Source: Bradyrhizobium sp. CER78 (GTDB taxonomy: Bacteria > Pseudomonadota > Alphaproteobacteria > Rhizobiales > Xanthobacteraceae). From it: 64,000 nt of DNA. Below, one piece after another: positions 45,396-53,778 of the stretch (positions are counted from its first letter, which is position 1; the number at the start of each line of letters is the position of its first letter). The notes below the pieces were generated by a model. The model was not told the DNA's origin. It saw only the letters and a program-made list of their open reading frames with translations, and made no database searches. The position numbers and the translations under genes are program-made. Where the stretch lies: assembly GCF_029846235.1 (NCBI RefSeq), contig NZ_JARVWP010000020.1, forward strand, positions 1 to 64,000, given 5' to 3'.

Positions 45396-46922
45396 ATGCG
45401 CATTCTTCTCATCAACGTGCCGCACCCGGCGATCGGTAGCCGGATCCCCGACGACCATCTGCCGCCGCTCGGCCTGCTGTCGATCGGCGGTCCGCTGATC
45501 GACGACGGACACCACGTTCGGCTGCTCGATGCCGAGTTCGGGCCGATGCCGCTCGAAGCCATCGTGGCGGAGGCATCGCGGTTTTCGCCGGATGCCGTCT
45601 TGTTCGGCCATTCTGGCTCGACCTCGGGCCATCCGGTCATCGCGCAAGTGGCGCAGGCCATTGTCAACGCCGCGCCCAAGGTGCGGATCGTCTATGGCGG
45701 GGTGTTTCCGACCTATCATTGGCGCGAGATCCTGCGCGAGGAACGCTTCGTCACCGCGATCGTGCGCGGCGAAGGCGAAGAGACCGCGCGGCGCCTGATG
45801 CGCGCGCTGGAGGCCGGCGACGATCTCCGCATCATCAACGGCATCGCTTTCCGCGATGACTACGGGCCGCGCGTCACGCCGCCTGCGCCGGTCATCCGTG
45901 ACCTCGATGCCTATCGCGTCGGCTGGGAGCTGATCGATCACGCGCGCTACAGCTATTGGGGCGGGCTGCGCGCCGTCGTCGTGCAGTTCTCGCGCGGCTG
46001 TCCGCATCTCTGCAATTATTGCGGCCAGCGCGGCTTCTGGACGCGATGGCGGCACCGCGATCCCGTGCGCTTTGCGAAGGAGCTGGCGCGGCTGCATCGC
46101 GAACAAGGCGTCAAGGTGATCAATTTCGCCGACGAGAATCCGACCGTCTCGAAGAAGGCCTGGCGCACTTTCCTCGAGGCTCTGATCGCGGAGAATGTCG
46201 ATCTGATCCTGGTCGGCTCGACCCGCGCCGACGATATCGTCCGCGATGCCGACATCCTGCATCTCTACAAGAAGGCGGGCTGGCAGCGCTTCCTGCTCGG
46301 CATGGAGAACACCGACGAGAAGACGCTGGAGCTGATCCGCAAGGGCGCCACCACCACGATCGATCGCGAGGCTATCCGCTCGATGCGCCGGCACGGCATC
46401 CTGTCGATGGCGACCTGGGTGGTCGGCTTTGAGGAGGAGACCGATCGCGATCATTGGCGCGGCCTGCGGCAGTTGTTGTCCTACGATCCGGATCAGATCC
46501 AGATGCTCTACGTCACGCCGCATCGCTGGACGCCGTATTTCCGTCTCGCGGCAGAGCGGCGGGTCATTCAGACCGATCGCCGGCTCTGGGACTACAAGCA
46601 TCAGGTGCTCGCGACCCGGCACATGCCGCCATGGCGCGTGCTGCTCTGGTTCAAATTCACCGAGATGGTGCTGCAATGCCGCCCGAAGGCTTTGCTGCGC
46701 GTGCTGTTTCATCGCGACGCCGGACTTCGTCATGCGATGCGCTGGTACACGCAGATGGGACGCCGGGTCTGGCCGCACGAAATTATCGGCTTCCTGCGCG
46801 ACGTCAGGCTGAAGAACGGGCCGACGGTGCGGGAATTTTGGGGTGAGCCGCAGGATAGTGAGGAGGAAGCGATGTCATCGCAGCGGCCCGAGCGCAGCGT
46901 CGGCACACCGCGCGCAGCGTAA
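45396..46922 (+). CDS. B12-binding-fold radical SAM protein (BchE-like class)
   Basis: 508 residues. The N-terminal ~150 resemble a cobalamin-binding Rossmann domain (PPLGLLSIGGPLIDDGHHVRLLDAEFG), although the classical DxHxxG motif is absent. The radical SAM core follows with Cys202, Cys206, Cys209 in GCPHLCNYCGQRGFW, then INFADENPT and MENTDEKTLELIRKG. A C-terminal domain (YVTPHRWTPYFRLAAERRVI and beyond) is shared with BchE-type anaerobic cyclases. Chemistry could be methyl transfer or oxidative ring closure. No bacteriochlorophyll genes are near, so a bchE name is not justified. Confidence 0.85.
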   Translation: MRILLINVPHPAIGSRIPDDHLPPLGLLSIGGPLIDDGHHVRLLDAEFGPMPLEAIVAEASRFSPDAVLFGHSGSTSGHPVIAQVAQAIVNAAPKVRIVYGGVFPTYHWREILREERFVTAIVRGEGEETARRLMRALEAGDDLRIINGIAFRDDYGPRVTPPAPVIRDLDAYRVGWELIDHARYSYWGGLRAVVVQFSRGCPHLCNYCGQRGFWTRWRHRDPVRFAKELARLHREQGVKVINFADENPTVSKKAWRTFLEALIAENVDLILVGSTRADDIVRDADILHLYKKAGWQRFLLGMENTDEKTLELIRKGATTTIDREAIRSMRRHGILSMATWVVGFEEETDRDHWRGLRQLLSYDPDQIQMLYVTPHRWTPYFRLAAERRVIQTDRRLWDYKHQVLATRHMPPWRVLLWFKFTEMVLQCRPKALLRVLFHRDAGLRHAMRWYTQMGRRVWPHEIIGFLRDVRLKNGPTVREFWGEPQDSEEEAMSSQRPERSVGTPRAA

Positions 46923-47046
46923 ATCGATACCGTCATGCCGGGTTCTGGATAACTGGCGCTGATGACTGGACGCCTGAGTCGTCAGCGCGATAATTTCCGG
47001 ATCGACTGCGCAGAACAAAAAGAACCGTGGCGGTCGAGGCGGCGAG

Positions 47047-47457
47047 TTGAGCATACAGGTTGCGATTCTAAAAATATTGGCCAGTCACGTCAGCGGCAGA
47101 GCCACACTCGATTCACTCAAGCACGACCTCGCAATTCTTTCGTCGAGCGGCGATGATTGGCATGCGCGGATCAAACGCCTGGCGTCGCGGGTTCCCGAAC
47201 TCGACATCTTCAGCAATGGCTATGTGCTGCGTGACGTCGAAGGCTGGGAGATCACACCGGCCGGACGTGAGTTCCTGCGCGCGCTGGAAGCGGTCACGCA
47301 AGACAATCTGCCGGCTGCGCCAGTGGCCGAGGCCGCGGTCCGCGCCGAGGGCAGGTTGATCGTGGTCGGTCACCGCTTCAGGAACAGGACGCGGCCGCAA
47401 CGCGATGCGGAGCCCAGCGCGTCAGAGCGCCGCCGGCCGTCCCGCGAGCCGCGTTGA
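47047..47457 (+). CDS. Hypothetical protein with winged-helix-like N-terminus
   Basis: 136 residues if the TTG at 47047 is used; no ATG fits. Opening SIQVAILKILASHVSGRATLDSLKHDLAIL, then WHARIKRLASRVPELDIFSNGYVLRD and GWEITPAGREFLRALEAV give a helix-turn-helix and wing pattern without a family name I can attach. The tail is rich in Arg, Pro and Ser and probably disordered. It has no operon partner; a 51-codon gene follows 54 bases later. Confidence 0.65.
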   Translation: MSIQVAILKILASHVSGRATLDSLKHDLAILSSSGDDWHARIKRLASRVPELDIFSNGYVLRDVEGWEITPAGREFLRALEAVTQDNLPAAPVAEAAVRAEGRLIVVGHRFRNRTRPQRDAEPSASERRRPSREPR

Positions 47458-47511
47458 ACCTCGCAGCGTTGCCGGCGACCTACCTTCGGGACGTGGCTCT
47501 GGAGGTCGCAA

Positions 47512-47667
47512 ATGACTGCATTGGCTCAATCGATCGCACGGGTATTTCCGGCCAACTCGCTTCGGAGCAGCATCGCCCGGCATGTCCTGCTGTTCGGCTT
47601 TGCGGTCCTGTTCGTCGCGGTGCTCAGGGCAAGCTATGGCCTCGATCTGAGTGCGGGGTTCTTCTGA
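47512..47667 (+). CDS. 51-residue single-span membrane protein
   Basis: Reads MTALAQSIARVFPANSLRSS, then IARHVLLFGFAVLFVAVLRA and SYGLDLSAGFF. GGAGG stands seven bases before the ATG. One hydrophobic helix (about 25-41) with basic residues on its N-terminal side predicts an inner-membrane protein, N-terminus inside. The ending YGLDLSAGFF looks specific rather than random. I believe similar peptides occur in related genomes, but that was not checked. Too short for most gene finders. Confidence 0.65.
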   Translation: MTALAQSIARVFPANSLRSSIARHVLLFGFAVLFVAVLRASYGLDLSAGFF

Positions 47668-47756
47668 TTTTTCCGACGGCAAGTCATACTGGGTTAACCG
47701 GACCGGGATAGCTAAGCGCACACTATCCTTGCATCTCGAACCCGGGCCGATCTTCC

Positions 47757-47906
47757 ATGGATAAGCCGATGCGCTGCCAGTGCGGCAGGACGCGGACCAT
47801 TGTGCTCGACAAGCATTTCCGGACCGCGCTGCTATGCCCCAAATGCGATGAGGCCCAGCTGGCCGCGCCGGCCAGGCCGGAGCAACGGGTGTTGACCGCG
47901 CGATAG
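47757..47906 (+). CDS. 49-residue zinc-ribbon-like protein
   Basis: Reads MDKPMRCQCGRTRTIVLDKH, FRTALLCPKCDEAQLAAPAR and PEQRVLTAR. Four cysteines, Cys7, Cys9, Cys27 and Cys30, in a CxC and CxxC arrangement could hold one zinc ion. The upstream region has only a weak ribosome site (CCGGGCCGATC), so the call is moderate. It lies between the 51-residue gene and ilvA on the same strand. Confidence 0.5.
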   Translation: MDKPMRCQCGRTRTIVLDKHFRTALLCPKCDEAQLAAPARPEQRVLTAR

Positions 47907-47983
47907 CGCGGTCGTCTTCGGCACCGAAACTGGCCAGCGCGATGAGATTGACTTGAATCGTGATGGCGCTTTGGGTCGTGTTT

Positions 47984-48032
47984 AAGCATGATCTTTTCGG
48001 AAAACCGCTTCGCACTTTTCCGGATCATGCTT
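47984..48032. repeat. Dispersed ~49 bp inverted-repeat element, copy 3
   Basis: AAGCATGATCTTTTCGGAAA continues ACCGCTTCGCACTTTTCC and ends GGATCATGCTT. It lies 38 bases upstream of ilvA and is nearly identical to the copy at 59588. Confidence 0.92.
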
Positions 48033-48070
48033 TAGGTTCCGTCTGATGAAACGGTCCAAAGCGAAACCCG

Positions 48071-49309
48071 ATGCCGCATCCTTCCGATACCACCGCCGCA
48101 ACACCTGCTGACGTGACGCTTGCCGACGTGCGTCGTGCCGCCGAAACCATCAGGGACTCGGTCATGGTTACGGCGTGCAACGAGAGCCGCACGCTCGGCG
48201 AGATCTGCGGCTGCCGCTTGTTCCTCAAATTCGAGAACCTGCAGTTCACCTCGACCTTCAAGGAGCGCGGCGCGCTGAACAGGCTCCGGGCGCTGTCCGC
48301 CGAAGAGCGCAAGCGCGGGGTGATCGCGATGTCGGCCGGCAACCATGCCCAGGGCGTGGCCTATCACGCGAAGCAGCTCGGCATCCCCGCCACCATCGTG
48401 ATGCCGATCGGCACGCCGATGGTGAAGATCGAGAACACCAGGCGGCACGGCGCCGAGGTCATCATCACCGGGCAGACGCTGGAAGAATGCTTCGCCTTCG
48501 TCGGCACGCATGCCGCAGAGCGCGGCCTGATCCTGATCCACCCCTATGACGATCCGCTGATCATCGCCGGGCAGGGCACGATCGCGCTCGAAATGCTCGA
48601 GGCGGTGCCGGAGCTCGATATCCTGGTGGTACCGATCGGCGGCGGCGGGCTGATCTCGGGCATCGCCACGGCCGCGAAAGCGATCAAGCCGTCGGTGCAG
48701 ATCATTGGCGTGCAGGCCCAGCTCTATCCGTCGATGTACAATGCCGTCAAAGGCGAGCAGCTGCCGATGCGTGGCGACACGCTGGCCGAGGGCATCGCGG
48801 TCAAGGCGCCCGGGCAGATCACCACCAGGATCGTGCGCGACCTCGTCGACGACATCGTTCTCGTCAGCGAGGACCAGATCGAGCGCGCGGTCGCGACCCT
48901 GATCTCGATCGAGAAGACGGTAGTCGAGGGCGCCGGTGCCGCCGGCCTTGCGGCGGTGCTCGCGGCGCCGGAGCGCTTTGCCGGCCGCAAGGTCGGCCTC
49001 GTGCTGACCGGCGGCAACATCGACACCAGGCTGATCGCCTCGGTCCTGACCCGTGAGCTCGCGCGCGAAGGACGCCTGACGCAGCTGGCGCTCGACATCG
49101 TCGACCGGCCCGGACAGCTCGCGGCCGTGTCGATCCTGCTTGCCGATGCCGGCGCCAACATCATCGAGGTCTCGCACCAGCGCACCTTCTCCGATCTGCC
49201 GGCGAAGGCGACGCTGCTCGAGCTCGTGATCGAAACCCGCGACCGCGCCCATCTGGAGGACGTGCTGGCTGCGCTGAACGCGGCGGGATTCGCGGTGCGG
49301 GAGAGTTAG
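48071..49309 (+). CDS. ilvA: Threonine ammonia-lyase (threonine dehydratase) with ACT domain
   Basis: 412 residues. The PLP enzyme deaminates L-threonine to 2-oxobutanoate, the first step toward isoleucine. The PLP lysine is Lys64 in STFKERGALNRL; the phosphate-binding loop is VVPIGGGGLISGI, with MSAGNHAQGVAYHAKQLGI before it. The C-terminal ~80 residues form a single ACT-like domain (LALDIVDRPGQLAAVSILLADAGANIIEV), as in the short, catabolic-type or alphaproteobacterial form rather than the long E. coli IlvA with two ACT repeats. It stands alone behind a dispersed repeat. Confidence 0.95.
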   Translation: MPHPSDTTAATPADVTLADVRRAAETIRDSVMVTACNESRTLGEICGCRLFLKFENLQFTSTFKERGALNRLRALSAEERKRGVIAMSAGNHAQGVAYHAKQLGIPATIVMPIGTPMVKIENTRRHGAEVIITGQTLEECFAFVGTHAAERGLILIHPYDDPLIIAGQGTIALEMLEAVPELDILVVPIGGGGLISGIATAAKAIKPSVQIIGVQAQLYPSMYNAVKGEQLPMRGDTLAEGIAVKAPGQITTRIVRDLVDDIVLVSEDQIERAVATLISIEKTVVEGAGAAGLAAVLAAPERFAGRKVGLVLTGGNIDTRLIASVLTRELAREGRLTQLALDIVDRPGQLAAVSILLADAGANIIEVSHQRTFSDLPAKATLLELVIETRDRAHLEDVLAALNAAGFAVRES

Positions 49310-49331
49310 CAACGCAAACCGCGCTTGAACC

Positions 49332-49433
49332 GTCATCCTGAGGAGCCGCGAAAGCGGCGTCTCGAAGGATGAATCGGCCACCAGCCGGGCCGTGCATCCT
49401 TCGAGACGCACGTTCCGCGCTCCTCAGGATGAC
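49332..49433. repeat. Dispersed palindromic repeat, family B, copy 2
   Basis: Same unit as 5665-5767: GTCATCCTGAGGAGCCGCGA at the left, GCTCCTCAGGATGAC at the right, internal arms GTCTCGAAGGATG and CATCCTTCGAGAC. It fills the gap between the convergent ilvA and DUF1697 genes. Confidence 0.88.
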
Positions 49434-49461
49434 GGGTCTGAGATGCCCGGACGAGTTTTCT

Positions 49462-49980
49462 CTAGCCGCCACCCGCCGCCAGCTCGGCGAGCTTCGCGAT
49501 GGTGTTGAGATTGCGCGCGGTGCCGCTCGCGGCGGCGGGGATCTTCAGCTTCGAACGGCCCATGCCGCTGCCATAGGCGACATAGATCTCGCGTTTGCCG
49601 AGCCGCATCTGCTCGTCCTGCTGGCCCTTGACGTCCTTCAGCGCGTCCTTGGGCGGCGGCTCGTCGAGGAAGATCGCGACCGTAAAATTCGGCGCCGCTT
49701 TCGGAAACGGATTGGCCTTCAGCACAGCGGCGATCTCGTCCGCGCTCCTGACGGCAACGCCGACCGGCTTGCCGGCATAGGCCTGCAGCCGCTGCTCCAG
49801 CGCGGCCTTGACCTTGGCCGCGCCGAGCTTGGACGAGAACACGACATTGCCGCTGGCGATGTAGGTCTCGACGTCGGCGAATCCGGCGTCGATGCACATC
49901 GCCTTCAATTCGGCCATCGGCAGCTTGCCGGTGCCGCCGACATTGACCGCGCGCAACAAAGCGACGTAACGCGGCATCAC
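49462..49980 (-). CDS. DUF1697 domain protein
   Basis: 172 residues, starting four bases after the GST stop codon, so the two are probably one unit. DUF1697 features are plain: MPRYVALLRAVNVGGTGKLPMAELKAMCIDAGF, VETYIASGNVVFSSK, and NFTVAIFLDEPP. The C-terminal GKREIYVAYGSGMGRSKLKIP also fits. The fold is two ferredoxin-like modules; the function is unknown. The protein is probably cytosolic. Confidence 0.9.
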   Translation of the reverse strand: MMPRYVALLRAVNVGGTGKLPMAELKAMCIDAGFADVETYIASGNVVFSSKLGAAKVKAALEQRLQAYAGKPVGVAVRSADEIAAVLKANPFPKAAPNFTVAIFLDEPPPKDALKDVKGQQDEQMRLGKREIYVAYGSGMGRSKLKIPAAASGTARNLNTIAKLAELAAGGG

Positions 49981-49984
49981 GGCC

Positions 49985-50626
49985 TCACGTCAGCAGCAGC
50001 GTCATGCCGGGATCGCCCTTCTGCATCGCGCGCTGATAGGCCGGGCGCGCGGCGATGCGGCCGAGATAGTTCTTGATGTTGGGACAGCGGCCGAGGTCAT
50101 AGGCCAGGAAATAACGCATCGTCGTGAGCGAGAAGCCGATCATGATATCGGCCGTCGTGAACGCCTCGCCCGCGAGATATCGGGCGTCGCGCACGCGCGC
50201 CTCGATCAGATCGAACGAACGGTCGACCCGCGCTTTGGTCGCGACAAGCATCGGATTGTCGGCCGCGAGGTTGAGCCGATGCAGGATCATGCTGCGGCCC
50301 ATCTGTGCCTGCAGCGTGCCGTTGGCGAAGTGAAACCAGTACAGGAACTGGGCGAAGTCAGGATGATCGGGCTGCAGGGTCAGCCGTCCATTGCCGTATT
50401 TGGCGACGATGTATTCGACAACCGCGCCGGATTCGGCCAGCACCAGCTCGCCGTCGGTGATGACGGGCGCCGCACCGATCGGATGCAGCGCCTTGTAGTC
50501 GGCCGGCGCCAGCATCGTGACCGGATCGCGCGTGGTGCACTTCAGTTCGTAGGGGATCTCCAGCTCCTCGCACAGCCAGACGATCCGCTCCGATTGCGAC
50601 TTGCCGAGATGGTGAACGGTGAGCAT
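49985..50626 (-). CDS. Glutathione S-transferase family protein
   Basis: 213 residues. The N-terminal thioredoxin-like domain opens MLTVHHLGKSQSERIVWLCEELEIPYEL, where Ser11/Ser13 region would hold the glutathione-activating residue. The glutathione-binding segment GAAPVITDGELVLAESGAVVEYI is typical. The all-helical C-terminal domain has YLAGEAFTTADIMIGFSL. It probably conjugates glutathione to electrophiles or has a thiol-transfer role. Upstream stands a dispersed repeat. Confidence 0.92.
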   Translation of the reverse strand: MLTVHHLGKSQSERIVWLCEELEIPYELKCTTRDPVTMLAPADYKALHPIGAAPVITDGELVLAESGAVVEYIVAKYGNGRLTLQPDHPDFAQFLYWFHFANGTLQAQMGRSMILHRLNLAADNPMLVATKARVDRSFDLIEARVRDARYLAGEAFTTADIMIGFSLTTMRYFLAYDLGRCPNIKNYLGRIAARPAYQRAMQKGDPGMTLLLT

Positions 50627-50637
50627 GCGCGCTCCTG

Positions 50638-50684
50638 AAGCATGATCCGGAAAAACGGATACCGGTTTTCCGAAACGATCATGC
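50638..50684. repeat. Dispersed ~49 bp inverted-repeat element, copy 4
   Basis: AAGCATGATCCGGAAAAACG, then GATACCGGTTTTCCGAAACG and ATCATGC. The centre differs from the other copies (GGATACC in place of GCGAAGC). It lies about ten bases upstream of the GST start codon. Confidence 0.85.
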
Positions 50685-50721
50685 GAATATAATGATCATG
50701 ATGCGCATCCATGGAAGCGCA

Positions 50722-51075
50722 TCATGCATTTGCTTTCTTCTTCGCCGGCTTCTTCTCTGGTTTCTTCTCGGATTTCTGCTCTGATTGCTTCTTGGATTCC
50801 GTGATCGGCGGCGGCTCTTCCATCGCCTTCTTCATGGCGCGGGCATAGGCGTCGGCGGCGTTCTCGGCCGAATTCTGCAACCGCTTGGCGGTCGCGGTCG
50901 CGTTCAGGATCGTGCTCTTGGCGAGGTGGCGGAAGCGCGCCTTGGTCTCCTTGTCCTTGGCCTTGGCCGCGCGCGCGACCCAGACGGCCTGGCGCTTCTT
51001 GGCAGCCGCCATCACGGCCTTGGTCTGCGCTCTTGCGGTTTGCCGGATGACGGCGTCGAGGTCGGCTTCGGCCAT
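50722..51075 (-). CDS. Alanine/lysine-rich hypothetical protein
   Basis: 117 residues. An N-terminal helical part (LDAVIRQTARAQTKAVMAAAKKRQAVW, HLAKSTILNATATAKRLQNSAENAADAYARAMKKAM) is followed by a tail of about 25 residues made largely of Lys, Glu and Pro (SEKKPEKKPAKKKANA). Such a layout recalls small nucleoid-associated or histone-H1-like proteins, but no family can be named. It is monocistronic. Confidence 0.75.
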   Translation of the reverse strand: MAEADLDAVIRQTARAQTKAVMAAAKKRQAVWVARAAKAKDKETKARFRHLAKSTILNATATAKRLQNSAENAADAYARAMKKAMEEPPPITESKKQSEQKSEKKPEKKPAKKKANA

Positions 51076-51317
51076 TCAGATACACTCATTGACTGGACAT
51101 GCGCCGGGCGGGCGCACGGAAGGAGGGGAGCTATCACTAGCTCAACCGGCGCGGTTTGAACATGCCGATCCTGTTGCGATGCCCTGGGGGCGGCCACGGC
51201 CAGCGGCTGGCGTGCCGGCCGTGCCGGTCAAGCGAATGAACGCCCTACCGGGCGTGCGGTTCAGCATGATATAGCGGCGCGGCCCGGTCGGGGCCGCGCA
51301 ATCCAATCGAGGTTTCG

Positions 51318-52085
51318 ATGCCAGCAATCAGCCGACGGAGCCTGCTTGGCGGCCTTGCCGTGCTGGCCGCATCGCCTTCGCTCGCGGTCGCAACCGCCGA
51401 GACGCTGACTGTCGATGCCGGCGAGAGCCCGGTCACGCTCAACCGTTTCGGCTCCGGGCGCACCGGCAAGCGGCCGGCGGTGTTGATGCTGCACGGCTTG
51501 CGCGGCTTCGATCTCAAGCCGCAGGCCTACGAGCGCTATGCCAACGCGCTGACGGCTGATGGCATCGACGCCTATTTCGTTCGTTACTACACGCCGGCCG
51601 ACGAGCAGGCGCTTGCGACGATGCACACGAGCGAAAGCCGGGCGCCCTATGAAGCCGGGCGGTTCGACGCCTGGGCCGCGCGTGTCTCGGCCGTGCTGAC
51701 CACGGTGCTGGCAGGTGCGGACAGTTCCGGCCGGGTCGGACTGCTCGGCTTTTCGCTCGGTGGCTACGTTGCCGCGGCCGCGGCGGCGCGTGACGAACGG
51801 GTGTCCGCGCTGGCCGTGCTGTATGGCGGCATGCCCGACAAGATCGCGCCTCAGGTGAAACATCTGCCGCCGATGATCGAATTGCACGGCGAGGCCGATC
51901 GAAACGTGCCGCTTGCCAGCGGTGAGCAGCTCGTCAAGCTGGGCAAGTCGGTCGGCGCCGCGGCGGAGATCGTCCGGTATCCCGGCAAGGCGCACGGTTT
52001 TGATTTTGCGGACAACGACCCAATGACCGCTGACGCGGTCAGCCGTGTTGCCGGGTTCTTCCAGGCTCGCCTGAGCGCGGCGTAA
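51318..52085 (+). CDS. Exported dienelactone-hydrolase-like protein
   Basis: 255 residues. The start SRRSLLGGLAVLAASPSLAVA is a Tat signal with the twin arginines at 6-7, cleaved after AVA or ATA. The hydrolase fold has LMLHGLRGF, nucleophile elbow GFSLGGYV with Ser146 instead of the cysteine of true dienelactone hydrolases, acid near HGEADRNVPLASG and histidine in YPGKAHGFDF. It is likely a periplasmic esterase or peptidase-like enzyme. The converging LuxR gene ends only two bases away. Confidence 0.88.
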   Translation: MPAISRRSLLGGLAVLAASPSLAVATAETLTVDAGESPVTLNRFGSGRTGKRPAVLMLHGLRGFDLKPQAYERYANALTADGIDAYFVRYYTPADEQALATMHTSESRAPYEAGRFDAWAARVSAVLTTVLAGADSSGRVGLLGFSLGGYVAAAAAARDERVSALAVLYGGMPDKIAPQVKHLPPMIELHGEADRNVPLASGEQLVKLGKSVGAAAEIVRYPGKAHGFDFADNDPMTADAVSRVAGFFQARLSAA

Positions 52086-52087
52086 GT

Positions 52088-53200
52088 CTATTCCTTCGAC
52101 GAACCCGACGGCACCTTGGCGCCGGCGAGCAGTCCGGCCAGCTCCACCTGCCGGCCGAGCCCAGTCTTCGCCAGCACGGCCTTGAGCTGGTTGCGCACCG
52201 TTTCGCGCGAGATCCCGAATGCGACGGCAATCGCCTCGACGGTGCGTCCTTCACCGATGCCGCGCGCGACGCGCGCCTCGGCCGGCGTCAGGTCGAACAG
52301 GCCCTGCAGCACTTCCGCGGTCGGCACCTCTGATGGCACCACCGGCGTCACGATCACGATCGCCGACGCGCGGTCGAACAGGTCGCGCGCCGTGCCCTGG
52401 ATCGGGACCAGATGCACGATCAGCGGCGGACGATCGGCCTGTGCCGCGATCGGGACCGAGCGGACCTCCACGCCGATGAGGCCGTGATCGAGTGCTCCGA
52501 CGGCCTGCGCGAACAGCGCATCGGCGGCAGGCGCTGCCAGTGTCAGGCGATCGGCACGATCCTGCATCACGTCGGGCACCAGGCGGTCGAACAGCGTGTT
52601 GGCCGCCATCAGACAACCGCCGCGCCGCAGCACCGCCGCGGGCAGGCCGAGCATCGCCAGGGACTCGGTTGCCGCCCTGGCGCGCTCCATCCCGAGCCGC
52701 GCCGACAGCAGCGCGGCCCGCGCCAGGTGCGGGCGCAGCGCGTCGAGCTGTTCGATCGCTTCCGGCTCGATCGGCCCGCGTTGGTACTCGCGCTCGACGC
52801 TGAAGATCAGCACGTCGCCGCTCGGCACCGGGATCGCGGTACCGGCGCCCCATCCGAGCCCGCGCGGGCGGAAAAATTCGCGGATCTGGAAGTCCTGCTG
52901 CACTTCCTCGGGCGTATCGAACACGTCGATGTCGCGCAGGAAGCCGGCATGATTGGCCGCGAGCAGGCGCGGCAACCGCCCGTTGCGCTCATGCCAGCCG
53001 CCTTCGACATAGGCAACCGTGTCGTCGTGCATGTCGGGGGAGGCGACCCAGCGGACGTCGTGTGGGGCTGCCGTCAGCAGCACGATACCGCGGGCCCGCG
53101 CGATCTCGCCGACCTGATGCAGAACGTTCGGCCACAGCTCCGGGAGGACCGCGGCCTCATAGGCAAGTTCAATCAGATGCTCGTGCAGGTCGTTCGCCAT
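52088..53200 (-). CDS. LuxR-family transcriptional regulator
   Basis: 370 residues. The C-terminal ~65 residues form a LuxR-type helix-turn-helix: LFDLTPAEARVARGIGEGRTVEAIAVAFGISRETVRNQLKAVLAKTG. The long N-terminal part contains a region (about 185-290) that resembles PAS/GAF-like sensing folds but carries no named domain I can be sure of. No quorum-sensing synthase is near, so it is probably not a true autoinducer receptor. It is transcribed toward the exported hydrolase gene and has its own upstream gap. Confidence 0.88.
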   Translation of the reverse strand: MANDLHEHLIELAYEAAVLPELWPNVLHQVGEIARARGIVLLTAAPHDVRWVASPDMHDDTVAYVEGGWHERNGRLPRLLAANHAGFLRDIDVFDTPEEVQQDFQIREFFRPRGLGWGAGTAIPVPSGDVLIFSVEREYQRGPIEPEAIEQLDALRPHLARAALLSARLGMERARAATESLAMLGLPAAVLRRGGCLMAANTLFDRLVPDVMQDRADRLTLAAPAADALFAQAVGALDHGLIGVEVRSVPIAAQADRPPLIVHLVPIQGTARDLFDRASAIVIVTPVVPSEVPTAEVLQGLFDLTPAEARVARGIGEGRTVEAIAVAFGISRETVRNQLKAVLAKTGLGRQVELAGLLAGAKVPSGSSKE

Positions 53201-53778
53201 CGGCCATTCCAGAGGTGCTGTTGCCCAACAGATAAACCCATCGATCGCGGAATTATTGCCTAGAGCAATTCAGCCTGGCCCACGAGTCCGGGCAATTCCG
53301 GTGCGACCACTTGCATCACGATGAATTCCGCCGTTTGGCCGGTCTTGCGGGCGATTTTCGCACCGGCATGTCTGGCCTTGCTCGTCTGGTGGCAACCCGG
53401 CGCGCGGCGGCCAGGGCCGCCTGCGCCCAGACCAGGAGCTCTTGGGCTCAAGCGACGCGCCGAAGGCCGCCGATGCCAGGGTCACCGAGATCAAGCCCAA
53501 GACTTGATGATCAAGCTCGATGACTGGGACCTGACAATCGTCGGCGGTTGTGACGGAAATTCAACCCGCGTGACAGTCAGACATCTTTCCGAAGTGTCGC
53601 GAAACGTAGTGCAATGCATTGCCGCAGCGCCCGGCCCGGCAGCGTCACACGTTTGCAACGCTGCGCGCGATCGTTCGACCATGAACATCCTTTAATTTGT
53701 ATCCGCGCGACTTGTCGCGCCTGCTAGGCGGCCATCTTGTAACATTCAGTCGAGCCATCGCCGGCTCGGGGAGGGCCG
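53201..53778. other. Gene-free interval
   Basis: 578 bases between the LuxR gene and the next hydrolase. Frames of 60-124 codons exist on both strands but none has a ribosome site or recognisable content. The last 30 bases carry GGGAGGGCCG, the ribosome site of the following gene. No repeat family seen elsewhere in the window was found here. Confidence 0.6.

Noticed and set aside
45396..46922. Naming the radical SAM protein bchE
   Set aside because: No other bacteriochlorophyll genes are nearby and the N-terminus differs from the BchE sequences I remember; a class-level call is safer.
53321..53695. A 124-codon frame in the gap before the unassigned hydrolase
   Set aside because: No ribosome site and arginine/proline-rich shadow-like content; overlapping frames on the other strand are equally long.
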